Below, in pieces: positions 35,144 to 44,675 of a stretch of DNA of 64,000 nucleotides. This stretch comes from Thermodesulfobacteriota bacterium (lineage in GTDB: Bacteria; Desulfobacterota; GWC2-55-46), in the NCBI GenBank assembly GCA_030583865.1, contig CP129479.1, positions 756,744-820,743 on the forward strand, written 5' to 3'. The stretch's first letter is position 1. The number at the start of each line of letters is the position of its first letter. Below the pieces are notes generated by a model, which saw only the letters and a list, made by a program, of their open reading frames with translations, made no database searches and was not told the DNA's origin. The position numbers and the translations under genes were made by a program.

Positions 35144-37630
35144 ATGCCTGAGGTCGGCTATAAGCATATTTTTTTGAGTGATGATTACTTCGATCGCTTA
35201 AATTATACGCGTCCTCCGAGGCGATATGAAGGCAAGTCTATCCCAGAAAGAGACGTGTCTCTGCACAGTCGATTTCTAAGAAGAAGTCTGAACCAGGCCT
35301 GGGAGCAGGCCCTGAGGACTGCCGAGCAGCGAAAGGCAGTTGCACTTCCGACACGAACCGGGATTTATCTTGAGTTCCGTAGCGATCCAGGCATCGATCT
35401 TGTCACGAAGAGCTTGGAAGATAGGAAACAAGGCATTCGGCTGTTATCAGTAGCAGACCGGCAAATAGAAGGTGAAGACGAACCGGCAACTTTTGCGACC
35501 GTATTTGTGCCCGCGAATAAACAAGGGCATTTTTTGAGGAAAGTTGAGAAGTATCAAAATGAGCAAACCCGTAAAGGTAAGCCTAAGAATCGACCTTTGA
35601 TAGACAGTATTGCTGATATTCGTTTGGCAATACTCTCGTCTTTTTGGCAGGATACTGCCGCTATGCCGGATGAGGAAGCGGCTTGGTGTGAAGCATGGAT
35701 TCGCGTCGAAGCTGGTCAGGCTATGGATGCCGAGGGTCGATTTCGTGGATTACTTAGAGAATTTGATATCGAGGCATCCGAAGGAGCACTGGAGTTTCCA
35801 GAGAGGACTGTCATCCAAATATTCGCAAATGGCGAGCAGTTAGCAAATTTGCTGGAGGCAAGCGACGAAATTGCCGAGTTTAGATTGGCAAAGGAAACAG
35901 CTGCATTCTGGTTAGATCTACCGAATGTGGATCAAGCCCAGGCCGTGCAAGATCTATTGGAACGACTGGATGTGGTGGATACGGGTGTTGTTGTGTGTCT
36001 TCTTGACACAGGTGTTAATAATGGTCATCCGCTTATCCAACCTGTGTTGAACAATGATGATTGCCACTCAGTAGAATCGGCTTGGGGCGTGGATGATCAC
36101 GATCGGCATGGAACGCTTATGGCGGGAGTGTCAGCATTTGGCGATTTGCAGGACATCCTAGCCTCGGGCAGACGTGTGCGTGTAACACATAGATTGGAAT
36201 CGGCCAAGATCCTGCCTCGCTTCGGCCAGAACCCACATGATCTATACGGGTTTGTTACGGCACAGGGCATCAGCCGAGCCGAGATACAGGCTCCAGATCG
36301 TCGCAGAATCATTTGTATGGCGGTTTCGTCCACTGATGACCGTGATCGTGGTCGACCATCATCGTGGTCAGGAGAAATCGATAAATTAGCTTCTGGAGCT
36401 GAAGACGATAATCGCCGCCTTATTATTCTGGCCGCTGGAAATACTATCCACCCTGATGAATGGCAAAACTATCCAAATGCCACTTTGACAAATGAAGTTC
36501 ACGATCCTGGCCAAGCGTGGAATGCTCTGACCGTAGGAGCTTGGACACAAAAGACCGTAATTCAGGACCCAGCATTCGCGGATTACATGCCAGTGGCTCC
36601 AGCTGGCTCCATTTCGCCATTCACAAGCACATCGCTAACATGGGAGCAGAAGTGGCCAGTAAAACCTGACCTTTTGATGGAGGGTGGAAATGCCGCCGCT
36701 GACACAAATGGTGACTGCTCAGACCTCGATGACCTTAGTTTGGTTTCTACGCATTATCAGCCAATAAGCCGTCTTTTCTCGGGCCATAACATGACCAGTG
36801 CAGCAACTGCTCTCGCAGCTCGCATGGCCGCTCGCCTTCAAGCTGCTTATCCTGAAGCCTGGCCTGAAACAATTCGGGCTTTAATGGTTCATTCTGCCGA
36901 ATGGACTCCAGCAATGCGTGAGCGTTTCCTTGATGATGAATCTAAAATTAGTTACGGCAAACTCCTTCGCATCTGTGGTTACGGTGTGCCGAATCTTGAG
37001 CGTGCTCTGCGATGTGCTACGAATAGTCTGACCCTAGTCGCTGAGCGAGAACTACAACCATATGACAAGGAAGGCAATAATTTTAAGACTCGTGATATGC
37101 ATATTCATGAGTTGCCATGGCCGCAAGGTGTGTTACTTGGACTTGGTGAAGCCCAGATAATGATGCGCGTTACGCTCTCGTATTTTATAGAACCCGGTCC
37201 CGGCCAAATTGGCTGGCGTGATAGATACAGGTATGCTTCTCATGGATTAAGATTTGAGGTGAATTCACCTGGTGAGAGCCGTGATGAGTTACTTATTCGT
37301 ATAAACAAGGCTGCCAGGGAAGAAGGTGAATCCCCTGAAACTACGAGCGCGAGTGAACGATGGAAGATCGGCGCGACTGCCAGAGACCATGGGTCTATCC
37401 ATTCGGATATCTGGTTCGGAAACGCTGCAACTATCGCCGGCTCTAACCTCATTGGAGTGTATCCGGTGGGTGGCTGGTGGCGCGAGCGTACACATCTTGG
37501 CCGATGGAATTGGAGGACTCGGTACTCTCTCATAGTGTCACTGCATACAGCTGAACAGAATGTTGACATTTACACGCCAGTCGCTACGCAAGTAGGAATC
37601 GTAACGCCGGTTGAGATCGAAATCGGATAA
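35144..37630 (+). CDS. Subtilisin-like S8 serine protease, IetS-like (IetAS defence pair)
   Basis: 828 residues. An N-terminal domain of about 270 residues without a signal peptide suggests a cytoplasmic protease. The S8 catalytic triad is Asp near 288 (L-L-D-T-G-V), His near 322 (D-R-H-G-T-L-M-A-G) and Ser near 552 (S-G-H-N-M-T-S-A-A-T), all with normal surroundings, so it should be active. The C-terminal ~230 residues are beta-rich and unassigned. The partner AAA ATPase gene is 6 bases upstream and hsdR starts 18 bases downstream, so all five genes read as one operon. How the protease is held inactive before infection is not visible. Confidence 0.82.
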   Translation: MPEVGYKHIFLSDDYFDRLNYTRPPRRYEGKSIPERDVSLHSRFLRRSLNQAWEQALRTAEQRKAVALPTRTGIYLEFRSDPGIDLVTKSLEDRKQGIRLLSVADRQIEGEDEPATFATVFVPANKQGHFLRKVEKYQNEQTRKGKPKNRPLIDSIADIRLAILSSFWQDTAAMPDEEAAWCEAWIRVEAGQAMDAEGRFRGLLREFDIEASEGALEFPERTVIQIFANGEQLANLLEASDEIAEFRLAKETAAFWLDLPNVDQAQAVQDLLERLDVVDTGVVVCLLDTGVNNGHPLIQPVLNNDDCHSVESAWGVDDHDRHGTLMAGVSAFGDLQDILASGRRVRVTHRLESAKILPRFGQNPHDLYGFVTAQGISRAEIQAPDRRRIICMAVSSTDDRDRGRPSSWSGEIDKLASGAEDDNRRLIILAAGNTIHPDEWQNYPNATLTNEVHDPGQAWNALTVGAWTQKTVIQDPAFADYMPVAPAGSISPFTSTSLTWEQKWPVKPDLLMEGGNAAADTNGDCSDLDDLSLVSTHYQPISRLFSGHNMTSAATALAARMAARLQAAYPEAWPETIRALMVHSAEWTPAMRERFLDDESKISYGKLLRICGYGVPNLERALRCATNSLTLVAERELQPYDKEGNNFKTRDMHIHELPWPQGVLLGLGEAQIMMRVTLSYFIEPGPGQIGWRDRYRYASHGLRFEVNSPGESRDELLIRINKAAREEGESPETTSASERWKIGATARDHGSIHSDIWFGNAATIAGSNLIGVYPVGGWWRERTHLGRWNWRTRYSLIVSLHTAEQNVDIYTPVATQVGIVTPVEIEIG

Positions 37631-37648
37631 AAGTGGAGTAGCTATTCA

Positions 37649-40600
37649 ATGTCCGGCGAATATAGCGAAGATACACTCGTCCAGCAAACGGCTGCCGAGT
37701 ACCTTGAGCAGAAGCTCGGCTGGGACTCAGTTTACGCGTACAACACCGAGACGTTCGGTCCAGAAGGTACTCTCGGACGCATATCGGACCGCGAGGTGGT
37801 GCTGACGCGCTATTTGAGGGCTAAACTCATAGAGCTAAATCCGGGACTTCCGGATGATGCTTATGAAGATGCCATACGGCAGGTCGTGGCAGTCATGGCG
37901 ACTCAAACACTGTTGTCGACGAACCGAGAAAAATACGAACTGGTCAAGGATGGCGTACAGGTTACCTTTCATAATGAAAAAGGCGAGCGAGTGCGCCAAC
38001 GGCTTCGAGTGTTCGATTTTAATAATGCAGAGGACAACCACTTTCTCTGCGTTCGCGAGCTTTGGGTGCGCGGTGACCTTTACCGCCGCCGGGCTGACAT
38101 CGTCGGGTTTGTTAATGGCCTGCCGTTGCTTTTTATGGAACTTAAGAATATCAGCAAGGACATCCGGGCTGCTTATGAACGGAATTTCAAGGACTACAAG
38201 GACACAGTCCCGCATTTATTCCACCACAACGCCTTCATCGTGCTGGCCAATGGCGTGGATGCGAAATTAGGGTCGGTGACAAGCCGGTTCGAGCACTTTC
38301 ACGAATGGAAGCGCTTGGCCGAAGACCAGCCGGGCGCGGTGGATATGGAGACACTGCTTAAGGGCATCTGCGATAAGCGCAACTTCCTTGACCTGTTGGA
38401 GAATTTCATTGTCTTCGATGACTCTTCCGGCGAGCCGAGAAAGATACTTGCCCGCAACCACCAGTTCCTGGGCGTCAACCGAGCCATTGAGGCGGTGAGT
38501 GACCGTAAGAGCCGCCAGGGTAAACTGGGCGTATTCTGGCATACACAGGGCGCTGGCAAGAGCTATTCGATGGTGATGTTCACGCGGAAGGTCCACCGCA
38601 AGCTCGGTGGCAACTTCACCTTCCTGATCTTGACCGACCGAGAAGACCTGGACACGCAAATCTATAAGACTTTCGCTGGCTGCGGCGTGGTGGACAATGA
38701 CCGCGACCCATGCCGCGCGAGTAGCGGCGATCACCTGAGCCGACTTCTTGCCCAGCACAAATCCCACATCTTCTCGCTTATTCAGAAATTTAATCAGGGC
38801 GTAACGCCTGACCAGAGCTATACGCAGAGAGACGATGTTATCGTCATTACTGATGAAGCACACAGGACTCAGTATGGAACACTGGCCCTGAATATGCGGA
38901 ATGCTCTGCCGAACGCTAGTTACATCGGATTCACGGGTACGCCTCTATTCAAGGAAGATGAGATCACGCGGCGCGTTTTCGGCGACTATATCTCGACTTA
39001 CGACTTCCAACGGGCAGTCGAGGACAAGGCCACCGTGCCAATCTACTACGATGCCAGGGGAGACAAGCTTGGCGTGGCCATTGGCGATCTAAATGAAAAG
39101 ATCGCTGAAAAGCTCGAAGAACTGGAAACCGATAATATCGATGTTGAGCAGCGGTTGGAAAGAGAACTCAAACGAGATTACCACATCATTACCGCAGATA
39201 AGCGGTTGAACCAGGTTGCAAGAGATTTTGTCAACCATTACTCGACAGCATGGGAAACTGGCAAGGCGATGCTGGTGTGCATCGACAAGATAACTTGCGT
39301 TCGTATGTACAACCTGATTACCAAGTATTGGGATGAGCGTATCGCTGAATTGACTGCCGGGCTGGGTTCGGCCGCTGATGAGCAGGAGGAAGCATACCGT
39401 CGCCGTCAGATCGAATGGATGCGGGAGACACGGACGGCGGTAGTCGTCAGCGAGGAGCAAGGCGAAGTCGAGAAGTTCCGGCGATGGGACCTGGACATAA
39501 CCCCGCACCGACGGTTGATCAAAGAGGGTATGGATCTGCCGGAGTCCATGAGGCAGAAGCCCCAGTTCCGTAACATGCAGCGCATGGCCCTGGATGAGGC
39601 GTTTAAGGAGGATGAGCATCCCTTCAGAATCGCCATTGTCTGCGCCATGTGGCTGACCGGCTTCGATGTGCCGAGTTTATCGACGCTCTACTTGGATAAG
39701 CCGCTTAAGGCCCACACGCTGATGCAGGCAATTGCCCGCGCGAATAGGGTAAACGAGGGGAAGAATAACGGCCTTGTTGTCGACTATTGCGGCATCCTCA
39801 AGAACTTGCGTAAGGCTCTGGCTACATTCGCAGGCCAGCCGGACAGTGGTCATGGCGAGGGCGGTGAAACAGAGCCGGCCAAACCCGAAGAAGAACTCCT
39901 GGCAGATCTGGTGGAGGCCATCTCGTTCGTTCGGAGTTTCCTGACTGAGCGCGGCGCCTCGCTCGATGACATTATCACGAAAACCGGCTTCGAGCGTAAC
40001 GCGGCCATTGTGGCCACAAAGGAAGCGGCTAACGAGACTGACGAGACGCGCAAACGATTTGAGGTGATGTGCCGGGAGGTTTGCAAGAAGTTCAAATCGT
40101 GCATCAATGTCAAGGGGATCAATGCGCATCGTGTGGAGTACGATGCTATTAACGTCGTCTACAAGAGCCTCCAGCAGGACCGGGAGAAGGCTGACATCAC
40201 CGACATCATTCGCCAGTTGCACCGGGTGGTAGACGAGGCCATCGAGACGCAGCCGGAACGAACTGGTGATGAATCCGAGGTCTACGACATCAGCAAGATC
40301 GATTTCGAACGATTGCGGAAGGAATTTGAGCGCAGCCCGGCCAAACGCACGACCGTCCAGAACCTCAAACAGGCCATTGAACGGAGGCTTCAGCGGCTCC
40401 TGGAGCAGAACCCGCTCCGCACGGACTTCCAAAGGCATTACGAAGATATCGTGGTCGAGTATAACCGAGAGAAGGATCGGGTGACGATTGAAAGGACTTT
40501 CGAGGCGCTAATTCGCTTTTTCAACGAACTCGATGAAGAAGAAAGCCGGGCTGTTCGTGAGGGTCTCGATGAGGAATCACTGGCAATCTTCGATCTCCTG

Positions 40601-40918
40601 AAGAAGCGGGACTTGAATTCCTCTGACATCAAGCGAATCAAGGCTGTTGCAGTCGAACTGCTCGCGAGGTTGAAGGCTGAGAAGCTGCGAATAGACCACT
40701 GGCGGGACAAAGAATCTACTCGTGATGCAGTGCGAATTGCCATCCGTGATTTTCTTTGGCGCGATGATACCGGGCTACCTGTGAGTAGTTATACCGAGGA
40801 TGAGGTGAACGCGAAGGCAGAAGAGGTTTTTAGACATATTTATCGAGTTTACCCGACGCTACCGTCTCCATATTACACTGAACAATACGAAATCGACAGT
40901 AATTGCTGTCGTAAGTAG
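37649..40918 (+). CDS. hsdR: Type I restriction-modification system, restriction subunit HsdR
   Basis: 1089 residues, normal for HsdR. The N-terminal PD-(D/E)xK nuclease region (about 60-190) has L-L-F-M-E-L-K-N near 160. The two helicase domains include Walker A T-Q-G-A-G-K-S near 300-305, D-E-A-H near 402-405, T-G-T-P-L, and motif VI-like Q-A-I-A-R-A-N-R-V. The C-terminal part is helical and contacts the methylase core. It cleaves unmodified DNA after ATP-driven translocation. It is separated from hsdM/hsdS by the IetAS-like pair, yet spacing keeps it in the same transcription unit. Confidence 0.95.
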   Translation: MSGEYSEDTLVQQTAAEYLEQKLGWDSVYAYNTETFGPEGTLGRISDREVVLTRYLRAKLIELNPGLPDDAYEDAIRQVVAVMATQTLLSTNREKYELVKDGVQVTFHNEKGERVRQRLRVFDFNNAEDNHFLCVRELWVRGDLYRRRADIVGFVNGLPLLFMELKNISKDIRAAYERNFKDYKDTVPHLFHHNAFIVLANGVDAKLGSVTSRFEHFHEWKRLAEDQPGAVDMETLLKGICDKRNFLDLLENFIVFDDSSGEPRKILARNHQFLGVNRAIEAVSDRKSRQGKLGVFWHTQGAGKSYSMVMFTRKVHRKLGGNFTFLILTDREDLDTQIYKTFAGCGVVDNDRDPCRASSGDHLSRLLAQHKSHIFSLIQKFNQGVTPDQSYTQRDDVIVITDEAHRTQYGTLALNMRNALPNASYIGFTGTPLFKEDEITRRVFGDYISTYDFQRAVEDKATVPIYYDARGDKLGVAIGDLNEKIAEKLEELETDNIDVEQRLERELKRDYHIITADKRLNQVARDFVNHYSTAWETGKAMLVCIDKITCVRMYNLITKYWDERIAELTAGLGSAADEQEEAYRRRQIEWMRETRTAVVVSEEQGEVEKFRRWDLDITPHRRLIKEGMDLPESMRQKPQFRNMQRMALDEAFKEDEHPFRIAIVCAMWLTGFDVPSLSTLYLDKPLKAHTLMQAIARANRVNEGKNNGLVVDYCGILKNLRKALATFAGQPDSGHGEGGETEPAKPEEELLADLVEAISFVRSFLTERGASLDDIITKTGFERNAAIVATKEAANETDETRKRFEVMCREVCKKFKSCINVKGINAHRVEYDAINVVYKSLQQDREKADITDIIRQLHRVVDEAIETQPERTGDESEVYDISKIDFERLRKEFERSPAKRTTVQNLKQAIERRLQRLLEQNPLRTDFQRHYEDIVVEYNREKDRVTIERTFEALIRFFNELDEEESRAVREGLDEESLAIFDLLKKRDLNSSDIKRIKAVAVELLARLKAEKLRIDHWRDKESTRDAVRIAIRDFLWRDDTGLPVSSYTEDEVNAKAEEVFRHIYRVYPTLPSPYYTEQYEIDSNCCRK

Positions 40919-40919
40919 G

Positions 40920-41198
40920 ATGATTTTTAATATGTTAAGTAAAAGAGCATTTGTCTGCGAAGTGATTCGAGTTGCCAGAGAGCTGGGTTATAAGATTGAA
41001 ATAAATGCAAGGAATGGGATGGAACAAATTGACTTCGGAAACAAAAAACTCCACATAGGACACTTGGAAAATTTATATCCGACAATACTTGATCCAGGCG
41101 CCCATATACCGACATTGATAGAAAGGGTGGCGCCCGGACGTCCGTGTTCACACCGACCGATGCGAGAAATAATCGAGCAACTTAGACGAAAAAGGTAA
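40920..41198 (+). CDS. Small hypothetical protein between hsdR and SPARTA
   Basis: 92 residues beginning one base after the hsdR stop; a second ATG at 40932 is equally possible. It is basic at the end (L-R-R-K-R). A short F-V-C-E-V-I-R-V-A-R-E-L-G-Y-K-I-E-I segment looks like one helix followed by a strand, as in small HicA-like or double-stranded-RNA-binding folds, but I cannot place it in a family. The spacing suggests cotranscription with hsdR. It could be a remnant of a longer gene. Confidence 0.45.
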   Translation: MIFNMLSKRAFVCEVIRVARELGYKIEINARNGMEQIDFGNKKLHIGHLENLYPTILDPGAHIPTLIERVAPGRPCSHRPMREIIEQLRRKR

Positions 41199-41291
41199 GT
41201 GCTAAAGCATTGTAGCCTTTCAGAAAATATTCATAAAGGCGCTCTGAAAAAACAATTTTTGCCTGTGGGGTTGATCTCGGAGGGGTTGATT

Positions 41292-42740
41292 ATGGATTTG
41301 AATAGAAAACTTATATTTATTAGTCATGCGAATCCGGAAGATAATGAATTTACATTATGGCTGGTTTCGCGCTTGAGTGCATTGGGTTATCTAGTATGGT
41401 CCGATCTAACAAAGCTTTTGGGTGCAGAAGTTTTTTGGAAGAACATTGAAGATGCCATACGTAATCATGCGGCTAAAGTGATTGTTGTTTTGACGCGCTC
41501 GGCACAGCAAAAAGATGGAGTACTTGATGAGGTTAATCTCGCTGTTTCAATTGAACGAACTATGAGCTATCCGCATTTCGTAGTTCCTATTCGGTTAGAT
41601 GACCTGCCTTTCCACGATATCAGTCCTAATCTGGCGCGAAAAAATATTATCGATTTCAGTAAGGATTGGGCAGAAGGTTTCGGACAGCTTTTGAAGGTAT
41701 TAGAGCGCGACAAGGTTGGAAGAGAACAGGATTTATCTACACAGCAAATTGCTATATGGATCGAAAACATCCGTGCCGGATATCAAAAAGTAGTTGCAGA
41801 GCCGCAGCAATTAATGACGAACTATGTTGAATTTATGCAATTACCTGAGAATCTGAATTTTTATAAAGTGGGCTTGCCTAACGATGTGCTACGACTCAGG
41901 TTTCAATCTTTTACATATCCACTGTATCATTATCAAGGCATGGTGGCAACCTTCGCCAGTAGTGAGGATATGAATGATTTTTTGGCGCAAGATCAATACG
42001 CTGCACTCGCGTATCAAATACCCGTATTATCAATTCTTAATAATGAATCTCATAATCTGTCTGAGCTTAAAAGACCGGAAGCAGTACATATGTTGTCGTT
42101 TTTAATCAGGACTGCTTGGGATAAAACAATGGAGATGAAAGGGCTGCGTGCGTATGAGCTGGCTAGCGGCCGAAAAGCCTGGTTTGCTGAAAATGGATAT
42201 AGGTCTAATAACGTCATAAAATATTTTGATCTGAATGGCATAGAGCGAAGAAAAAGTTTGGTTGGCCGTAGTGAAAAAAGAAAGGCTTTCTGGCATTTTG
42301 CTATAGACGGATGGCCAACCATAGGCAAGGAACCTACGCTTATGCTTAGGCCACATGTCGTATTTACGGAAGATGGAAAAACACAATTTTCTGTTCAGTC
42401 AAGAATGCACCGGCTTCGCCGAGGATTTTGCAGAAATTGGTGGAATCCTCGCTGGCGGGATCTCATATTGGCTTATACAACGATGTTATCTGATGAATAC
42501 CAAACAATTAAATTAAAGGTGGGTTCAGAACAATTCTTTTTTATAAATTCCAGACCCGCTTTGTTCAATTCGCCTGTTTCAGTCAGTGGTTTATCTAAAA
42601 CTTATGTCCCGGTGGATGAGACCGATAGTCAACTTGATGAATTGTCAGAAGGATTCGGATGGGACATTGATGAAGAAAATGACGACCTGACGCTTGATAC
42701 TGATGAGTCAATTGAAGCTGAAAATAGGGACAAGCCATAA
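41292..42740 (+). CDS. TIR-APAZ protein of a SPARTA defence system
   Basis: 482 residues from ATG 41292 (GGAGGGG 7-8 bases upstream). The N-terminal TIR domain (about 5-140) has F-I-S-H-A-N near 9-14, V-W-S-D near 35-38, and a V-V-L-T-R-S strand followed by D-E-V-N-L-A with Glu near 80, the expected NADase glutamate. The rest (about 160-460) fits the APAZ region that replaces the N/PAZ part of Argonaute. Its stop overlaps the start of the short Argonaute gene (TAATG). In known SPARTA systems the heterodimer uses a guide to sense foreign DNA, oligomerises and depletes NAD(P)+, killing the invaded cell. The APAZ identity is inferred from context and length. Confidence 0.88.
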   Translation: MDLNRKLIFISHANPEDNEFTLWLVSRLSALGYLVWSDLTKLLGAEVFWKNIEDAIRNHAAKVIVVLTRSAQQKDGVLDEVNLAVSIERTMSYPHFVVPIRLDDLPFHDISPNLARKNIIDFSKDWAEGFGQLLKVLERDKVGREQDLSTQQIAIWIENIRAGYQKVVAEPQQLMTNYVEFMQLPENLNFYKVGLPNDVLRLRFQSFTYPLYHYQGMVATFASSEDMNDFLAQDQYAALAYQIPVLSILNNESHNLSELKRPEAVHMLSFLIRTAWDKTMEMKGLRAYELASGRKAWFAENGYRSNNVIKYFDLNGIERRKSLVGRSEKRKAFWHFAIDGWPTIGKEPTLMLRPHVVFTEDGKTQFSVQSRMHRLRRGFCRNWWNPRWRDLILAYTTMLSDEYQTIKLKVGSEQFFFINSRPALFNSPVSVSGLSKTYVPVDETDSQLDELSEGFGWDIDEENDDLTLDTDESIEAENRDKP

Positions 42741-44266
42741 TGACTAAAGATTTGAATTTGTATTATATTGAGGAGCCAAGATTGGAATTTGGGCATGGTC
42801 AAGCCATGGAGGATCCCAAAGACGGTTTGATGTTTTTTGGTCCATTAAAAGATGCTCGGAGCCCTGTAGAAATAAGGGTGGGCGTAATAGGTTCTAAAGA
42901 GGGAATCAACAGATATCGTAAGTGGGTTGCTAAAATAAATAGTTATATTCCTGCTCTGAAGACGGAATCGGCACATCATACGGCTTATCCTGGTTTTAAA
43001 ACGATTTTTGGATGTAAATGGTCTGACTCGCCGATCTGTGAATTGACTATTACGGAAGAGGAAATGCTGGGCCATCTGTATTTATCGGATCGGCATGAAG
43101 CAATTTTTAAGACAGTTGGACTTTTCGAGAATCGGATTAGGCGCTACATCAGGGAAGAAGATGCGCATATCGACCTTTGGTTTATAATAATTCCCGAGGA
43201 AATTTACAAATTGGGGCGGCCAAAATCTGTTGTGTCGAAAGACTTGCGTGTTTTATCGGCCATCAATATGACTGCAAAAAAAGCACGACAGATTCAAAAG
43301 CAGCCATCCTTATTGTTTGCCGAGGAAAACGAAGCTGCAGAATATTATAAATACGAACTCAATTTTCATAACCAACTGAAGGCAAGACTACTGGATACTA
43401 AAGCAGTATTGCAGATTGTACGGGAAACCAGTCTTTCACCAGAGGAGTTTGTCGTAGATGAGCGGCCCTTACGTAGAGTTCAAGATCCAGCTACACTAGC
43501 ATGGAATCTTACAACGACGACTTTCTTCAAAGCCTCTGGCCGCCCTTGGAAGCTTGCCAATGTCCGAGAAGGAGTTTGTTATGTTGGCATTGTTTTCAAA
43601 AGAGATATGAAATCGCGTGATGCAAATAATGCGTGTTGCGGAGCTCAGATGTTTTTGGATTCTGGGGATGGATTAGTATTCAAGGGAGCTGTTGGCCCAT
43701 GGTACTCAGATTCCACTAAGGAATTCCATCTCCCAAAGCAAAAAGCATACGAACTCATGAGTATGGTTGTGGATGCTTATACAAGAGAACACGGATTTGA
43801 ACCAAAGGAACTTTTTATTCATGGACGGACACGGTTCAGTGAAGGAGAGTGGAGAGGATTCCAAGAGGCTGTCCCTAAGGTAACCAATCTCGTAGGAGTG
43901 CGCATACGAGATGACAAGAATTTAAAAATGTATGGGCCTGGGCAGGAAGCAGTTCTCCGAGGGACTGCTTTTCTTAAAACAAATAGGATGGGATTTTTAT
44001 GGACCAGAGGATATATACCCCGTTTACAGACATATCCAGGGCGCGAAGTACCTAATCCGTTATCTATCGAGATTTGTAGAGGTAATGCAGAACTGAAGCA
44101 AGTTATGAGAGACATAATAGGGCTTACAAAGGTCAATTTCAATGCGTGTATTTATGCTGATGGATATCCAGTAACACTACGATTTGCAGACCATGTTGGG
44201 GAAATTTTGACTTCAACGCCAATCGCCCATGAGCTCCCGCCTTTGCCGTTTAAGCATTACATATAG
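42740..44266 (+). CDS. Short prokaryotic Argonaute (MID-PIWI) of a SPARTA system
   Basis: 508 residues, the usual length for short pAgo of the TIR-APAZ clade (~500). The N-terminal half corresponds to MID, the C-terminal half (about 270-500) to PIWI. Where active PIWI domains have the first catalytic Asp (G-I-D), this one has G-I-V-F near 283-286, and the later acidic positions are not retained, so it should bind but not cut its target, as in other SPARTA Argonautes. It is coupled by a one-base start/stop overlap to the TIR-APAZ gene. No Cas4, nuclease or helicase partner is inserted between them. A+T-rich compared with the hsd operon. Confidence 0.9.
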   Translation: MTKDLNLYYIEEPRLEFGHGQAMEDPKDGLMFFGPLKDARSPVEIRVGVIGSKEGINRYRKWVAKINSYIPALKTESAHHTAYPGFKTIFGCKWSDSPICELTITEEEMLGHLYLSDRHEAIFKTVGLFENRIRRYIREEDAHIDLWFIIIPEEIYKLGRPKSVVSKDLRVLSAINMTAKKARQIQKQPSLLFAEENEAAEYYKYELNFHNQLKARLLDTKAVLQIVRETSLSPEEFVVDERPLRRVQDPATLAWNLTTTTFFKASGRPWKLANVREGVCYVGIVFKRDMKSRDANNACCGAQMFLDSGDGLVFKGAVGPWYSDSTKEFHLPKQKAYELMSMVVDAYTREHGFEPKELFIHGRTRFSEGEWRGFQEAVPKVTNLVGVRIRDDKNLKMYGPGQEAVLRGTAFLKTNRMGFLWTRGYIPRLQTYPGREVPNPLSIEICRGNAELKQVMRDIIGLTKVNFNACIYADGYPVTLRFADHVGEILTSTPIAHELPPLPFKHYI

Positions 44267-44408
44267 TTCTCTAAAATATAGTATATCTTTCATCACGGAA
44301 TCTATCTTCACCGAGCCTATTAATCGTAGGAGATAATCGTAAGCTTCCCTTAAAAGTAGACATGTGATAAGTAGAGCTTTCTGGCAAAATACAGCCGGGA
44401 GGTTCGAA

Positions 44409-44675
44409 ATGAAGAAGTCGCGTTTTTCTGAATCACAGATTGTAGCGGTGCTCAAGGAGGCAGAATCCGGGGTTCCCGTTCAGGAGGTCTGCCGCAAGCA
44501 CGGCATCTCGGATGCCACCTACTACAACTGGAAGTCGAAGTACGGCGGCATGGAGGTCTCGGACCTCCGGCGCATGAAGGAGCTGGAAGCTGAGAACTCC
44601 AAGCTCAAGCGCATGTACGCCGACATGGCTCTTGAGAACCGGGCATTGAAGGACCTGATTGAAAAAAAGCTCTGA
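44409..44675 (+). CDS. IS3-family transposase OrfA
   Basis: 88 residues: an HTH of the transposase_8 type (F-S-E-S-Q-I-V-A-V-L-K-E-A near 6-18, then C-R-K-H-G-I-S-D-A-T-Y-Y-N-W) followed by a leucine-zipper-like helix (about 50-88). It binds the element's ends. Its 3' end has the A-rich run GAAAAAAAGC before TGA; a -1 slip there would fuse it to OrfB. Confidence 0.9.
   Translation: MKKSRFSESQIVAVLKEAESGVPVQEVCRKHGISDATYYNWKSKYGGMEVSDLRRMKELEAENSKLKRMYADMALENRALKDLIEKKL

Noticed and set aside
42740-44266. A catalytically active (slicing) Argonaute
   Set aside because: The first PIWI catalytic Asp is replaced in G-I-V-F, and the gene is of the short-pAgo length with a TIR-APAZ partner, so cleavage activity is not expected.
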